DNA of 64,000 bases from Ziziphus jujuba (lineage: Eukaryota > Streptophyta > Magnoliopsida > Rosales > Rhamnaceae), in the NCBI RefSeq assembly GCF_031755915.1, contig NC_083385.1, positions 10,933,001 through 10,997,000 of the forward strand. The letters run 5' to 3'. The position numbers and the translations under genes were made by a program. This document shows positions 1 to 12,300 of this stretch, one piece after another (position 1 is the stretch's first letter; the number at the start of each line of letters is the position of its first letter). The notes beneath the pieces are model-generated. The model was not told the origin of the DNA. It worked only from the letters and a program-made list of their open reading frames with translations, and did no database searches.

Positions 1-1836
1 TGTTGCGATGTTCATTGAGAAATGAACCAGGAACGTGCTCCAAGCGGAAGCAGTCTCTCATTAGATATATATCTTCTAGAGCAAATATGGAAAAAAAGGT
101 CAACGTGGTTTGTGATCTAAGAAAATGGTGGTTAGAATTCTAAGTTGAGTAGGAAAGAAAGTAATCTTCCTAATAGATAAGAACACAAACAATGGGAAAG
201 AATATCCAAGCAACAATACTTTCAAAAACAATGACGACCAAAAATGTCTAGGATCATCTAATATTTAATCTAAACTGGATTTCAGTGAAAAAAAAATAAA
301 AAATAAAAAAAATAAAACCTTCTGTTCTGAAAGAGACACTTAGATTGCAACATGAATAAACAAGTGACAAGGGGAAAGAAAGGGGCATACTATAATTTCG
401 AATGCTTTCGTCTAAACTATTTTCAAATTACAGACAGCATACTAGCATTTTATAATGCAAAGAAATTCTTTATACATAATAATTTTGGATTAGTATATAC
501 CATTACACAATTAATTAAACCAAAACAAAAATACATGTAAACTGCACTCAACTCCTGTAGGCTCTTATCACACAGAACTACAGCAAAACGGAAAATAGTC
601 CTGAGAGCAACTGTGGTGTTACAACTTGTCATACTCCTCAATTTTAGCCATATGTGAAGGTCACATACTCACATAAGAAGAAGCCAAAAGGCATTTTTTC
701 ATCCCTGTTAAATGTGTTGATAAAACATTCTCAAAATCAAGGTAATAACAGAAATAATGGATCCATTAACTAATTTGTTCCACACAAAATTTCAAACTCT
801 TGATGTGGAGACTTAATATGAGTAAATTGCTATAAATAAAACTAACGAGAAAATTTATTCTTGCATTGTTATAAAACAATAACTTGTAAGAGTGGCAAAA
901 CTTTTCTTCTTCTCGAAGCTTAAAACAAACACCCGACCACCATCACTAAAACAAAAGGGTAGCTCTGCCTCTACCTTTGCTCCACTCATTCTTAATGAAT
1001 ATTTCAGGATGCACAAAAAAAATTCAAATAACGTTGGAAACTATTAAAGGCTACTTTGTGCTATCTAAACACTTTATCATTTAAACATAAGGTCAAGCAC
1101 ATGTTCATTATTTGTTTTACAAATATTTTCCCATGAAAGATGACAATTCTACAAGTGTACCTTCAATTCCTTGTCATGCTGGAATATATACAATAAAAAT
1201 TAAATAGCATCGAGATTTCAAAAAGAACATCACTACAGCATAATAAAAGTGAACCTAACGAAGACATCTTATTCTAAACCTTTTTAAAGAAAACAGCAAA
1301 GTTCAAATTACAATAAAAAGAGCACAGCAAATATAGCAGCATAGAAGACAGTACATACCTTGGTATATTGACAGTACTATTCACAATAAAGCGAGGATTC
1401 TTTGGTGAAACACACTCTGCAGTATCTTGGACCTTGTTTCTTCCAGTTTTGTTGTAGCACGTTTTACTTCCACCCTCTTCATGAGATGGACTTGTAAAAA
1501 CACAACATTTTGAATACATTTTAGAAGGCTAACAAGAGAAGGGGGGCATGATATTAAGAACAAAAGTAGAAATATTGCTACTTGCAACCACCCACCTGAT
1601 TTCTCTTTTTCAGCCAACTCTCATCTGTTTGAGCCTTTTCATTATCTTCTTTCGTCTTTTGTTCTTCCTCTTCTTCGTCTTTAACTTGTCCAAGTTCAAT
1701 CCCATCATTATTTACAACCTCCTTCTTACATCCATTTAGACCAAATATCTTAACATTGAACAAAAAATTCCCATCATATTTGAATCTGAGAACGTCCCCA
1801 CGTTCAAGAAAATGATCAGTAGCAAATTTTTCCCAA
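1..1836 (-). pseudogene. REM-type B3 gene copy A, broken and cut by the window edge
   Basis: This is a degraded duplicate of intact gene C (6056-8830), and the introns align as well as the exons. The first 12 codons of its last B3 exon lie at 37-1 and run off the left edge. The middle exon lies near 1385-1488 and the remnant of the first B3 exon near 1560-1836. Three defects are visible against C. The N-terminal half of the first B3 domain is missing, cut at about 1836. One base is lost near 1610, just before the exon 2 donor. Seven bases are lost in the basic KKRKR-coding stretch of the middle exon, which brings an early stop. The retained B3 part reads FATDHFLERGDVLRFKYDGN, so the family is clear. 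It cannot encode a two-B3 protein. Transcription is unknown. Confidence 0.85.
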
Positions 1837-2480
1837 AGGAACATCTCAAAATTAAGCAGGTTCAGCACTTTCTTAGCTTTTTTACCAACAGAACATCTCA
1901 AAATTAAGCAGGTTCAGAACTTGGTTTGCTTTCAATTATTAGGTTAGTTTGGGCTTCTTAAATTATGAAATTTCCGTTTATTTTTAATATCTGTAATATT
2001 ATTTTTGGGGTTTGGAAAACTATAAAACAAATATGATTATAAAAAATAGCTTCAACAACTCTGATAGTCTAATATTTTTCTCTTTTCTGTTCATGATAAA
2101 TCAGCTAACAATCATCGACTAAAGATTTATACCTTACCTTTTCCATTATTGGGGGCAGGGGTCGGAAAATCTTGTCATCCTGTTATGTTTTTTAACTCTT
2201 GCTTCTGCATGGATAACTTGCACATGCATCTTTGCATGTATTCCTTCTGGCAAAGACAGCATCAAATACACGTTTGTTCTTTGCTTTAATCTCATTCTTC
2301 TTCACAAAATTGATCCAACCGGTAGTTATAGTACAATGGTCATCATTCCTTGTGATGACCTTCAATGACCACTTGTCATTCTGGTAGTGAAGAATTAAAT
2401 CAGGCTTTAAATTGATGCAATGTTTTTTGAGAAATGAACTAGGAACATACTGCAAGCAGAAGCAACATGCCTGCATTGAC
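1837..2480 (-). pseudogene. Orphan last exon of a REM B3 gene (copy B') with its 3' flank
   Basis: The exon at 2449-2192 encodes a second B3 domain (start YVPSSFL, core TTGWINFVKKNEIKAKNK) close to exon 4 of gene C. The 3' flank at 1837-2191 matches 5760-6055 downstream of C. A good acceptor (TTGCAG) precedes the exon, but no upstream exon of this copy exists: similarity stops near 2480 and the 3' end of the CYP82 gene begins 45 bp later. Two bases are missing near the end relative to C, so the last dozen residues are out of frame. Best read as a truncated tandem copy. Confidence 0.8.
1843..1918. repeat. Short direct duplication at the A/B' junction
   Basis: A unit of about 29 bp beginning GAACATCTCAAAATTAAGC occurs at about 1843 and again at about 1890, 47 bp apart. 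The single equivalent in copy C lies near 5762. It sits exactly where copy A is fused to the flank of copy B'. Confidence 0.75.
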
Positions 2481-2524
2481 ATCATTTTAATCTCAGACCC
2501 TTTATCCTACATAATTTCATTAAA

Positions 2525-4426
2525 TTACAGTTCATAAAGATTATCATTAAGACGCGGATTAAGGAAAACTTCAAGTGGTTTTGCTCTCAAACTTATCAAG
2601 CCAGTGCTCTCAGTCATGTCCACATCTTCATTGGATGGTTTAGTAACTTCAAAACTGTGCAAGAAGCTAGCCAATGCCAAATGTACTACCTGGAGGGCCA
2701 GTGATGCCCCTGGACATGACCTCCTTCCTGAGCCAAAAGGAATGAACTCATAATTCTTACCCTTCATATCTATGTCCTTATTTATTGTCAAAAATCTCGC
2801 TGGTTCAAACTTGTGAGGATTAGGCCACACACGCTGATCACGGTGAATTTTCCAGGCATTGACCATCAAGCGTGTCCCAGTAGGAATGACGTAGCCAGAG
2901 GAGAGGGTGCAGTCTTCCATAGCAGCTCGAAGACCAATTATAGGGCTTGGTGGGTAGAGACGTAGTGTTTCTTTGACGATAGCTTGGAGGTAGATTAAAT
3001 TTGGGATATCTGATTCTTTCACATGTCTTTCTTTTCCAACGACGATGTCAAGCTCATCTTGTGCCTTCTTCAGCTCTTGGGAATTGTTGAGTAGTAAAGA
3101 CAGAGCCCAAGTTAGAGAAACCATGGTAGTGTCACTTCCTGCCAATATCAGGTTCTGCAACAACAACAACAACAAAATAAAAAATAAAAAATAAAAATAA
3201 TGATAAATAGTAATAAAAAGAAATGAAAAGTTCTAGGCAGTCAGGGTTTCTAATTTTCTATATGTTTATACTCTTTCTGTTTCTGCCAATATATATCCTT
3301 GTCAGATGAAAAAGAAAGTTTTTTAACATTTTTTAGTACATGAAAAAACTAATATAAATCGTTCTAATGCTTAAAATGAAGAATTTTGCATAAAAATTGA
3401 CCTCAATTAAGTACATGATGTTGCATTTATGGCAGCTTTTGTTGCTAGAAGTCTTACCAGACAAGTAGCCTTAATAATAGTATCAGCATCATAACCAGAA
3501 ATCTTGGAATCATCAAGGATATTCAGCATCACATCCATGAAATCCTGCTTTTTTCTTCCTTTCCCACCCATTAATCTCTTTTGCTTATGCTCCTCCAGCC
3601 AGCCTCCTATCAGGATGTCCAATTCTTTTGCAGTTTTCTTCATTGCTTTCACATATCCATTAATATCTAACCAGCCAAGAGATGGAATCGCATCAGACAG
3701 CACAAATGCCCCAAACAGATAAAAAAAATCCCTCATCACTTTTCTACATTGTCTCGCTTCTTTTTCCTCAAAATCAGCATTAACTCCAAAATATCTCTTC
3801 CCTCCCACAATTCTCAAAGCAATATTATTAGTCAATTCCTCAAACCATTGGTTCATATCCACCAAAACTCCACCTCCTCCACTTCCTTTGCTGATCCATA
3901 ACTTGTATAGTTCTTTGATTACAATTTGCACCTCTGATTCTCGAATATGCTTGAGCATATCAAGTCTATGGTTTGATAAAAGTTCAATTGTAGCTATCTT
4001 TCGCATCTCACGCCAGTATGATCCATAAGGAGCAAATCCAAACATAGCATAGTCATAGCCAAGCAACTTTGAGGCAGCGATACTTGGTCTGGTGGAAAAG
4101 GCCCTGTCATGAACAGTAAAACACTCTCTGGCCATTTCCCAACTATTCAAAACCAAAACTCTTTGTGAACCCAGCCTTAGAGTGAAAACTGGTCCATACT
4201 TGTCAGCCATAGCTCCTAATGTTTTGTGGGTCAGTTGCTGACCACCAAAGAGATGGAGATGACCAATAATTGGCCAAGCACCACCAGCTTGAGGGACGGT
4301 GCATTTTCTTGTTGGTCTGTTTCGGTGATAGAAAATGAAACAGATGAGTAAGGGAAAGACACTACAGGTCATAGTTAACAGGAGATGGGGAAGAAAGTCC
4401 ATTAAATCTGGTGGAGATATTTGCAT
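2525..4426 (-). CDS. Cytochrome P450, CYP82 family
   Basis: A microsomal haem monooxygenase with two exons, 4426-3458 and 3154-2525, joined by a phase-0 GTAAGA...GCAG intron; product 532 aa, usual for CYP82. Seen: an N-terminal hydrophobic anchor (about residues 10-32), a proline/glycine hinge ending WPIIGHLHL, the I-helix AGSDTT (328-333), the ExxR motif KETLR (E385, R388), the FEPARF segment and the haem loop FGSGRRSCPG with ligand Cys470. The wording AMFGFAPYGSYWREMRKIATIELLS is typical of CYP82. Family members oxidise diverse specialised metabolites (terpenoids, alkaloids, coumarins, flavones); the substrate cannot be read from sequence. The Met at residue 9 (MDFLPHL) could be the true start. 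The gene appears intact and lies inside a B3 array with no related pathway gene beside it, so I do not infer a metabolic cluster. Confidence 0.93.
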
Positions 4427-5756
4427 TGGGCAGATTATTATGTGTATCTTGAGCCGTTGGAATAAGTTAATATAATGCTGGTTTTCTTTGGTCCCAGGAT
4501 AAGTGCTGATAACTTTTGGACGAATGGCACATATAATTTCAAATTAGAGGGGCAGTTCAAAACTTTACCACTCATTTTATATTATCCACAAACTTGGCTG
4601 TTCGAAAATTATTTTGTTTTTAGATATTCACCAATGGTTGAGAGATATGGCAAAAATCTAAAGAAATCTCACATTGTTCGACTTGCATCGTGGAATGAAG
4701 TTAAACGCCCATCGGTAATTGAATGGGATTTCATAATGGCGTCGAGACAAGAAAAGTTAATCGCCTTTTTTTTATTTTTTTATTTTTACCAGCAACATTG
4801 TGACCAATACAACCCACAATTAATTACACTTTTCTTATTTTATTCGTCTTTTTAGAGGAAAGTTTGAAGGAAATATTTCTTAATAGTAGTAATAATAATA
4901 ATAATAAGGGAAAGCAAAATTAAGCAGTAAGGGGAAAGGAAGCCCATTCACCACTTGTTTATCATCCATCAATGGAGGCTGGCTTCCACTGAGGTACACT
5001 CTGAGGTCTCACATCCTTGACCTTTAGCTCTCTTTCTGTCCTATCAGTTTCTCGCACCATTTTTATTTTTTTTCTCTTTACATACACACACACATATATA
5101 GTTTTTTTTTTTTCTTTTTTTCTCTATTATTATTATTTTTTTAATTTTTACCGACTTTGTTCTCATTCCCAATTCCTCTTCTTCTTCTTCTTCTTCTTCT
5201 TCTTATTATTATTATTTTGTTCTTTCCCATATATATATATATATATATATATGCAACAGAGCCCATTCTGCTTCCACACATTAAACTAAAAACCACAAAA
5301 ATAGAAACACACCCAGAATACCAACAATAACAACAACAATACCCTCTTTTTTCTTCTTCTCTTCTTCTTCTTTGCCTTAATTAGCCTTTTTATCTTCTAT
5401 GAAACGAACCAAATTTAGGGTTGTTTTCTCCATTTAAATATGATATTAAAGATTGAGAAGATTAACATGCAAGTGGCATTTAAATGAACAAAAGAAAACA
5501 TAAAAACGAAAAAACATTATTGAGAAAAAAATCCACACCAAGTATGACAAAAAAAAAAAAAAAAAAAATCAACGTCATAATCCCATACAAAAGACAAGGA
5601 TATGTCACATCAAAGGAACTTTAGTTGAGACTTAAGAGCCAAGTTACCAAATTCTCTTCGTGGTAACAAAAAGACAAAAAAAGAACCAAAAAAAAGGGAT
5701 TTGCAAAAAGATTTGCTCTCTCATCTTCTTGTTCCTTGCCATGCTGGGGGTACTAA
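4427..5756. other. Intergenic region and CYP82 upstream sequence
   Basis: No gene seen. A TATA-like run (ATTATATTAA on the minus strand, near 4468-4478) lies about 45 bp above the CYP82 start. The rest is low complexity: T-rich tracts, a (TTC)n run near 5180-5212, an (AT)n run at 5229-5252 and an A-run near 5550. ORFs here are T-rich low-complexity readings. Confidence 0.6.
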
Positions 5757-6055
5757 ACCAGAGCATCTCAAAATTAAGCACGTTCAGCACTTGTCTGTTT
5801 GCAATAATTAAGTTAGTTTAAGCTTCTTAGATTATGAAATGTCCATCTATTATAAGTATATTTAATATTATATTCGCAGTTTGGAAAATTAAGAAAAACA
5901 AATATGATCATAAAAGTAGCTTCAACAAATCTGATAGTCCGTTTTTTTATTTTTGACTATGATAAATCAACTAATAATCATCAACCAAAAGTTATATTTT
6001 TACCTTTCCATTATGGGGGGCAGGGTTCGGAAAATCATGTCTTCCTCTTTAAGTT

Positions 6056-8715
6056 TTATTTAACTCTTGGTTTTGCACGGATAACTTGCACATGCATTTG
6101 TTCGCATGTGTTACTTGTGCCAAGGACAGCATCAAATACACACTTGTCCTTTGCTTCAATCTCGTTCTTCCTCACAAAATCAATCCAACCGGTAGTTATA
6201 GCATGACGGCCGTCATTCCTTATGACAACTTTCACTGGCCACTTGTCATTCTGATGGTGAAGAATCAAGTCATGCATTAATTTGATGCGATGTTCATTAA
6301 GAAATGAACCAGGAACATGCTGCAAGCAGAAGAAGTCTCGCATTAGACATATATCTTCTAGAGCAAATATAGAAACGAAGGTCAACAAAGTTAGTGATCT
6401 AAGAAAACGGTGGTTAGAATTCTATGTTGAGTAGGAACTAAAGTAACCTTCCTAATAGACTCTGTAAATGGATAAAAACACAAAAAATGGGAAAGAATAT
6501 CCAAGCAACAATACTTGCAAAAGCAACGACCACCAAAAATGTCAAGGATACTCTAATATACAGTACAAACTGGATTTCAGCGGGAAAAGATCTTCTGTTC
6601 TGAAAGAGAGACACTTGGATTGCAACGTGAATAAACAAAGTACACAAAGGTGACAAGGAGAAAACAAGAGGGCATACTATAACTTTGAATGCTTTCGTCT
6701 AAACTATTTTCACATTACAGACAGCATACTGGCTATCTTATAACGAAAAAAAATTCTTCGTACATAATAATTTTGGACTAGTATATACTATTAAACAATT
6801 AATCAAACTAGAACAAAAATACATTTAAACTGCACTCAAACCTGTAGGCTTTATCACACAGAACTACAGCAAAACAGAAAATAGTCCTGAGAGCAACTGT
6901 GGTGTTACAATTTGTCATGGTACTTAATGCCAGCCATATGTGAAGGTCGCATGGATAAAGAAAAGCCAAAAGGGTTATTTTTTTCATCCCTGTTAAATGT
7001 GTTGACGAACCATTCTCAAAATTAAGGTAATAACAGAAATGGATCCACTAACTAATTTGTTCCACACACAATTTCAAATTCTTGATTTGAAGACTTAATA
7101 TGAGTTAATTACTATAAATAAAACTCGCAAGGAGATTTATCCTTGCATTGTTATAAAACAATAACTCGTAAGAGTAGCAAAACTTTTCTACTTCCCAAAG
7201 CCTAAAACAATCACCCCACCACCATCACTAAAACAAAAGGGTAACTCTGCCTCTACCTCTGCTCCACTCATTCTCAAACAATATTTCAGGATGCTCAAAA
7301 GAATTCAAATAACGTTGCAAACTCTATGAAAGGCTACTTTGTGCTATCAAAACACTTTATCATTCAAAAAAAAGGTCAAGCAGATGCTGATAATTTGTAT
7401 TATGCATATTTTCCCAACAAAGATGACAATTCTTCAAGTGTACGTTCAATTCCTCGTCATGTTGAAATATAGATATACAATATAAATTAAATAGAATTGA
7501 CATTTCAAAAAGAGCGTCACTACAGCATAAGAAAAGTGAAAATGATGAAGACATCTTATTCTAAAGCTTTTTAAAAGAAAACAACAAAGTTCAAATTACA
7601 ATAAAAAGAGCAGAGCAAATATAGCAGCACAGAAGACAGTACATACCAAAAAGTATCGATAGTACTTGGTAATATTCACAACAAAGCGAGGATTCTTTGG
7701 TTGAACGCACTCTGCGGTATCTTGGATCTCGTTTTCTTCCAGTTTTGTTGTAGCACGTTTTCTTTTTTTACTTCCGTTCTGTTCATCGGATGGACCTGTA
7801 AAAGCACAAGATTTTGAATACATCATTGAAGACCATAAAGAGATGGGACATAATATTAAGTACAAATAAGTAGAAATATTGCTGATTGCAACCATCCACC
7901 TGATTTCTCTTTTTCAGCCAAACTGTTATCTGTTTGAGCATCTTTGTTATCTTCTTTCTTCTTTTGTTCTTCTTCTTCTTTGTCTTTCACTTGTCCACGT
8001 TTAATCCCCTCATTATTTACAACCTCCTTCTTACACCCATTTAGACCGAAAATCTTAACGTTGAACAAAGAATTCCCATCATATTTGAATATTAGAAAGT
8101 CCCCATGTTCAAGAAAATGATCACTAGCAAATTTTTCCCAACCACTCGTAAAATGCAAGTGCCTCTCAATTATTTCCAACCCGACATGCCAAGACCTTCC
8201 ACTGAAATCTTTCAGAATGGCCTTTCCTGGTAATCCTGCTTTGAGCTTATTCACAAAAGCTGGTGGTATGGACTGAAAAGATAAAAATAAATATGAAATT
8301 AGCAGACCTCTAATTCTTAACATATAGCATCATCATCAACGTTAAAAATCATTTCTGTAGGATAATAAATTCCGAATTTTTGTCCTAGCAAATTAACACT
8401 TTTTACATGTGTTTTTGCCGGATTATCACATTCCCGTTAATATGTTCTTTTCACTTCAAAATTTTCTTGGAAACCAAACAGAGCACGTAGTAAAAATCCA
8501 ATCTTGAATTTCCATTTTAGATTCGAATCCAATATCCTCAAACCCACCCTCCCATACACACCAAACCAAAAAAGAAAGAAAGAAAAAAAAAAAAAAAAAA
8601 AGAATACAAAAAAACAAAATTTAGACTGATATACTGTTTGATGTCCATTAATGTAGAAAATACACATTTCATAAAGGTTCCAAAGCAAACGATGAAGTCA
8701 ACAAAGAAAGACAGA

Positions 8716-8751
<36 letters not shown>

Positions 8752-8830
8752 CCATATGATTAGAACTGCTAGAGGGAAGAAAAACTTTAAAAAACTCAAT
8801 GCCTTTAGAAGAAGATGAAGCCCCCGCCAT
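6056..8830 (-). CDS. REM-type B3 protein with two B3 domains (gene C)
   Basis: Four exons, 8830-8753, 8272-7900, 7795-7647 and 6319-6056, give 287 aa with consistent phases. The short first exon encodes MAGASSSSKGIEFFKVFLPS, the usual first strand of a REM B3 domain; exon 2 continues from SIPPAFVNKL. B3-1 covers about residues 12-105 (FASDHFLEHGDFLIFKYDGN) and B3-2 about 190-287 (core TTGWIDFVRKNEIEAKDK). The linker is rich in Lys and Glu and contains KKRKR, a likely nuclear localisation signal. REM proteins are nuclear DNA-binding proteins, many expressed in reproductive meristems; targets are unknown here. The exon 1 donor reads GTTCCT, which is weak, and runs straight into a (CT)n tract, so splicing of intron 1 needs RNA support. 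Copy A (1-1836) and orphan exon B' (1837-2480) are its decayed duplicates. Confidence 0.85.
8719..8748. repeat. (GA)n microsatellite in intron 1 of gene C
   Basis: About 15 GA units, a (CT)n tract on the coding strand, starting a few bases inside the 5' splice site of gene C intron 1. Length changes here could affect splicing. Confidence 0.9.
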
Positions 8831-9393
8831 TATTTCCTTTTCCTTTTTTTTTTTTTTTTTTTTTCCTCTTTCTTTTGCGTTTGGTTATTTCGTAAAAGTA
8901 AAAACCCTAGAAAGTGAATTCCTTTTGCATTACAGCCTTCCACTTTCATATTCCCCAAACACAATTTCTCTCAGAATCCCATATAAACCCAAATTTCTCT
9001 TTTTCGTCATAATTACAAGTGGCAAAGTTCCATCACATGCAACGTCACTCATAGCCAGAGCACATACATACCGATGATTGGACTGAGGAATGATAACATC
9101 TGGGCCAATTAAGGAATGATAAAATCTGGGCCAATTTTAGGACTTTTCGCCCTATTGGGCTCTCTATCCAAGAAACTAACTAGGAAAATTTGTACGGATG
9201 CCCAATGAATATTACGGGTTATGAAACATCATTGCTAAAATTTAAGTCGAAAACCCACCATTGATTCACAGTCCATTGATAACCAAAAAAAAAAAAAAAA
9301 AAAAGTGAACGCAAAAAGAAATTCTAGCTAGGCTTAATTCTTTACACGGCGAAAAAGGAAAAAGATCAAACCGGCTCCCAAAATGATCAAAAT
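8831..9393. other. Intergenic, between genes C and D
   Basis: Holds the likely promoter of C and the 3' flank of D. The part from about 9070 resembles 17045-17350 next to copy E (both contain CTGGGCCAA-like and TTATGAAACATCAT-like stretches), so the flank was duplicated with the gene. An A-run lies at 9287-9303. No gene seen. Confidence 0.6.
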
Positions 9394-12300
9394 CTAGAAT
9401 GCTCTTGTAATGGAAACATGGAAGACGGGCGGGTTATCTTCAACTTTCTCAAACCTGCAAAGATCTCCGATTCTCACGCAATTGTCCCTTGCAAATGAAG
9501 TCCATCCTTTGGACAAAAATAATCTGCCTCCGCTTACCAACTTCACTTCCCAACGTCTCTTCCCCATCATCAGCTTCATATTTTGCGTCCTCTTCTCTAA
9601 GTAAAGCCTTTCAAAACTCGCTGGTATAGCCTGCAACCAAACATAGTACTACAACCTCTCAATGTTTGTTTCCAACATTGTATTTATTAATTTTGTTGAT
9701 CTTTTTACAAAACCCATTTGTAAACATGTTGGAAATATTACCACAATTCCATGGTCAAAGTGATATGCTCGCATACACACGTCAAAGGAGGGATTTTTAC
9801 CGCCAAAATCTACTTCTGAAGATGGTGGCTTTCCACCATTGCTTTTCGCTTCACAAAAATCGACACATCAGTAATAGTATATCGTTTATTATGCTTATAT
9901 ACATATAATTAATGAGGATTTTGATCTTGATCCTTATCACTTTGTTTACCTGTAGGTTGATCTTGGTTTCGATTCCTTTTTTTAGGATTCTGATTTTCTT
10001 TCTTTGCAAATTGGTTCACTGTTGGATTCGTGCAGGTTTCTTCTTTGACTGGATTACTTGCAATTTGATTACCATCTGAAGCACAAGAAGTTAGTCCTCG
10101 TGTTCTCACCTTGTATACATACAAAAGGTTGTCATGTGAAGCTAATTCTCTCAGGATTTTGATCTTGATCCTTATGACTTTGTTTACCTGTAGGTTGAAC
10201 TTGGTTTCGATTCCTTTTTTTAGGATTCTGACATTCTTTCTTTGCAATTTGGTTCCCTATTTGAATGGTGCAGATTTCTTCTTTGACCGGATTACTTGCA
10301 TCCCGATTACCATCTGATACGTACCAAGTTAGTCCTTATATGTACTCACCTTGTACACTACATACAAAAGGTTGTTTTTTGAAGCTAATTATCTCACTTA
10401 CCTAGGGACAGTTGGCCAGAATGTCGGACAAATGAAACTTGAAAATGTAAAATGTCATTCTCACTGGTAATCAGCTCAAATATGCAAATGTCGCCTACTT
10501 CCAACTTATTGTCATGCGCGAAAGCTCTCCAGTCACAATAATTTATTGTTCTACTCCTCTTCACTGCTCTGTACCGGACAGACCAACATCTGCCATTTGA
10601 AACCCGAAGGTTGAATTCAGCTTCTCTCTTATTTATATGCCTCGCCACAAACTTGTTTGGTATGTTCTAAAACAAAACATTACAGCTTAAGTAAACATTG
10701 ATTAATGGTAATTCTCAAATTTGAGTAAACAGAAAAATTGTTCAACTTAATTGAAACTTACCAATTTACCTCTGCCATCGATATATGATGGTTGCATTAC
10801 TATTGAAAAGAAAGGATTTTCAGATCTAAAACTGCTAACAGCTCTTTTATGAGCTCTATCTCTTTCACTACCAAGAATCTTTTGTTTCCTCCTAATTACA
10901 TCGGTTGCATTACTCTTCGCTTGTAACTTTCCTGCATTAAATCAACAAAGGATCATGTTCATAGGAATTAAATAATTGAAGCATATATATACAAAGGATC
11001 TTCATCACAACTTATAGTCCACTTGAACCAAGCAGGTAGGTTCAATTTTAGTCCTCACATTTGTGTTTGGACTGACTGGATTTGTTGCACTTTTGCCATC
11101 TGAAACACAACTTCTTATAGGGCAAATACTCATGGATATATTCATTATCATAGTGTAAAATAAGTAACATTTTAGCAAATTGTATAATGTCTCACTAACC
11201 AAGGGAGATGTGATCATCGTGTCGGACAATGGAAACTTGAAAATGTGAAATGTCATTTCCACTACTGATGAGCTCAAATATGCAAATATCGCATACTTCC
11301 AAATTATTTTGGCGTGCAAATGAATTCCAACCACCACCACTACTTATTTCAGTAATTTCATATCCAATATTATTAGATTTGCTCCTGGTCTTATACTGGA
11401 CAGACCAAGTTCTACCATCAGAAATCCTTAGGGTAAAATAACCTTCTTTCTTACTTATGTATCTCTCAGCAAACTTCTTGGGTATCGTCTGAACCAAAGA
11501 AAAAAAAAAAAAAAGAAAAAAAAAAAGAAGCCACAAAACAAGTTTAGTAAAATAGATGTTTAAGCGTACATAATATGCTGCAAGACCATCAATAACTTAG
11601 TTTTCCTAACATATTTTTTAACAATAAATGCTATCTTTAACTTTAAAGCTTACCAAATTATGATGCGCTTTATACACATATGATGATCGCATTACTACAG
11701 AGAAGAAAGGATTTTCAGATTTAAAACCACCGGAGAGGTGATCATGGTGTCGGATGATTGAAACTTGAAAATGTGACATGTCGTTTCCACCAGCGATGAG
11801 CTCGAAGATACAAACATCGCATACTTTCAAATTATTGTCGCGCGCAAATGAATTCCAACCACTACTAATTATTTCAGTAGTGTCTTGTGCAAAATTAGAT
11901 TTGCTTCTGGTTTTATACTGGACAGACCAAGTTCTATCATCAGAACTCCGAAGGGTAAAATGACCTTCTTTCTTATTTATGTATCTACTAGCAAACTTCC
12001 TGGGTATCGTCTGAACCAAAAAAATAAAAAAATAAAAAAATAAAAAATAAAATAAAAACTAGTTTAGTAAAATAGAGGTGTAACCAAATATAATATGCTC
12101 TAAGACAATCAGTTACTTAGTTTTCCTAACATATATAATATATTTTTCACCAATATATGCTATGTTAACATTGTTAAAAACTTACCAAATTATGATGCGA
12201 CTTAAACACATATGATGAACGCATTACTACAGAGAAGAAAGGATTTTCAGATTTAAAACCGTGAAGAGCTCTAGCTTTTTCAATGGAAGACAAGCAGTGT

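Noticed and set aside
4475..4855. 126-codon plus-strand frame upstream of the P450
   Set aside because: No recognisable domain, begins in the P450 promoter and ends in T-rich repeats.
5017..5289. Plus-strand frame rich in Phe and Tyr
   Set aside because: Low-complexity T-rich and (AT)n sequence with no domain; shadow frame.
2525..8830. CYP82 and B3 genes as a metabolic gene cluster
   Set aside because: Only one biosynthetic gene is present, and the B3 copies belong to a wider array that explains their position.
11002..11087. Extra linker exon in gene D (DGKSATNPVSPNTNV...)
   Set aside because: It has a good acceptor but reaches a stop with no convincing phase-1 donor, while exon 4 splices in phase directly to the exon at 10931. 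Left out of the model.
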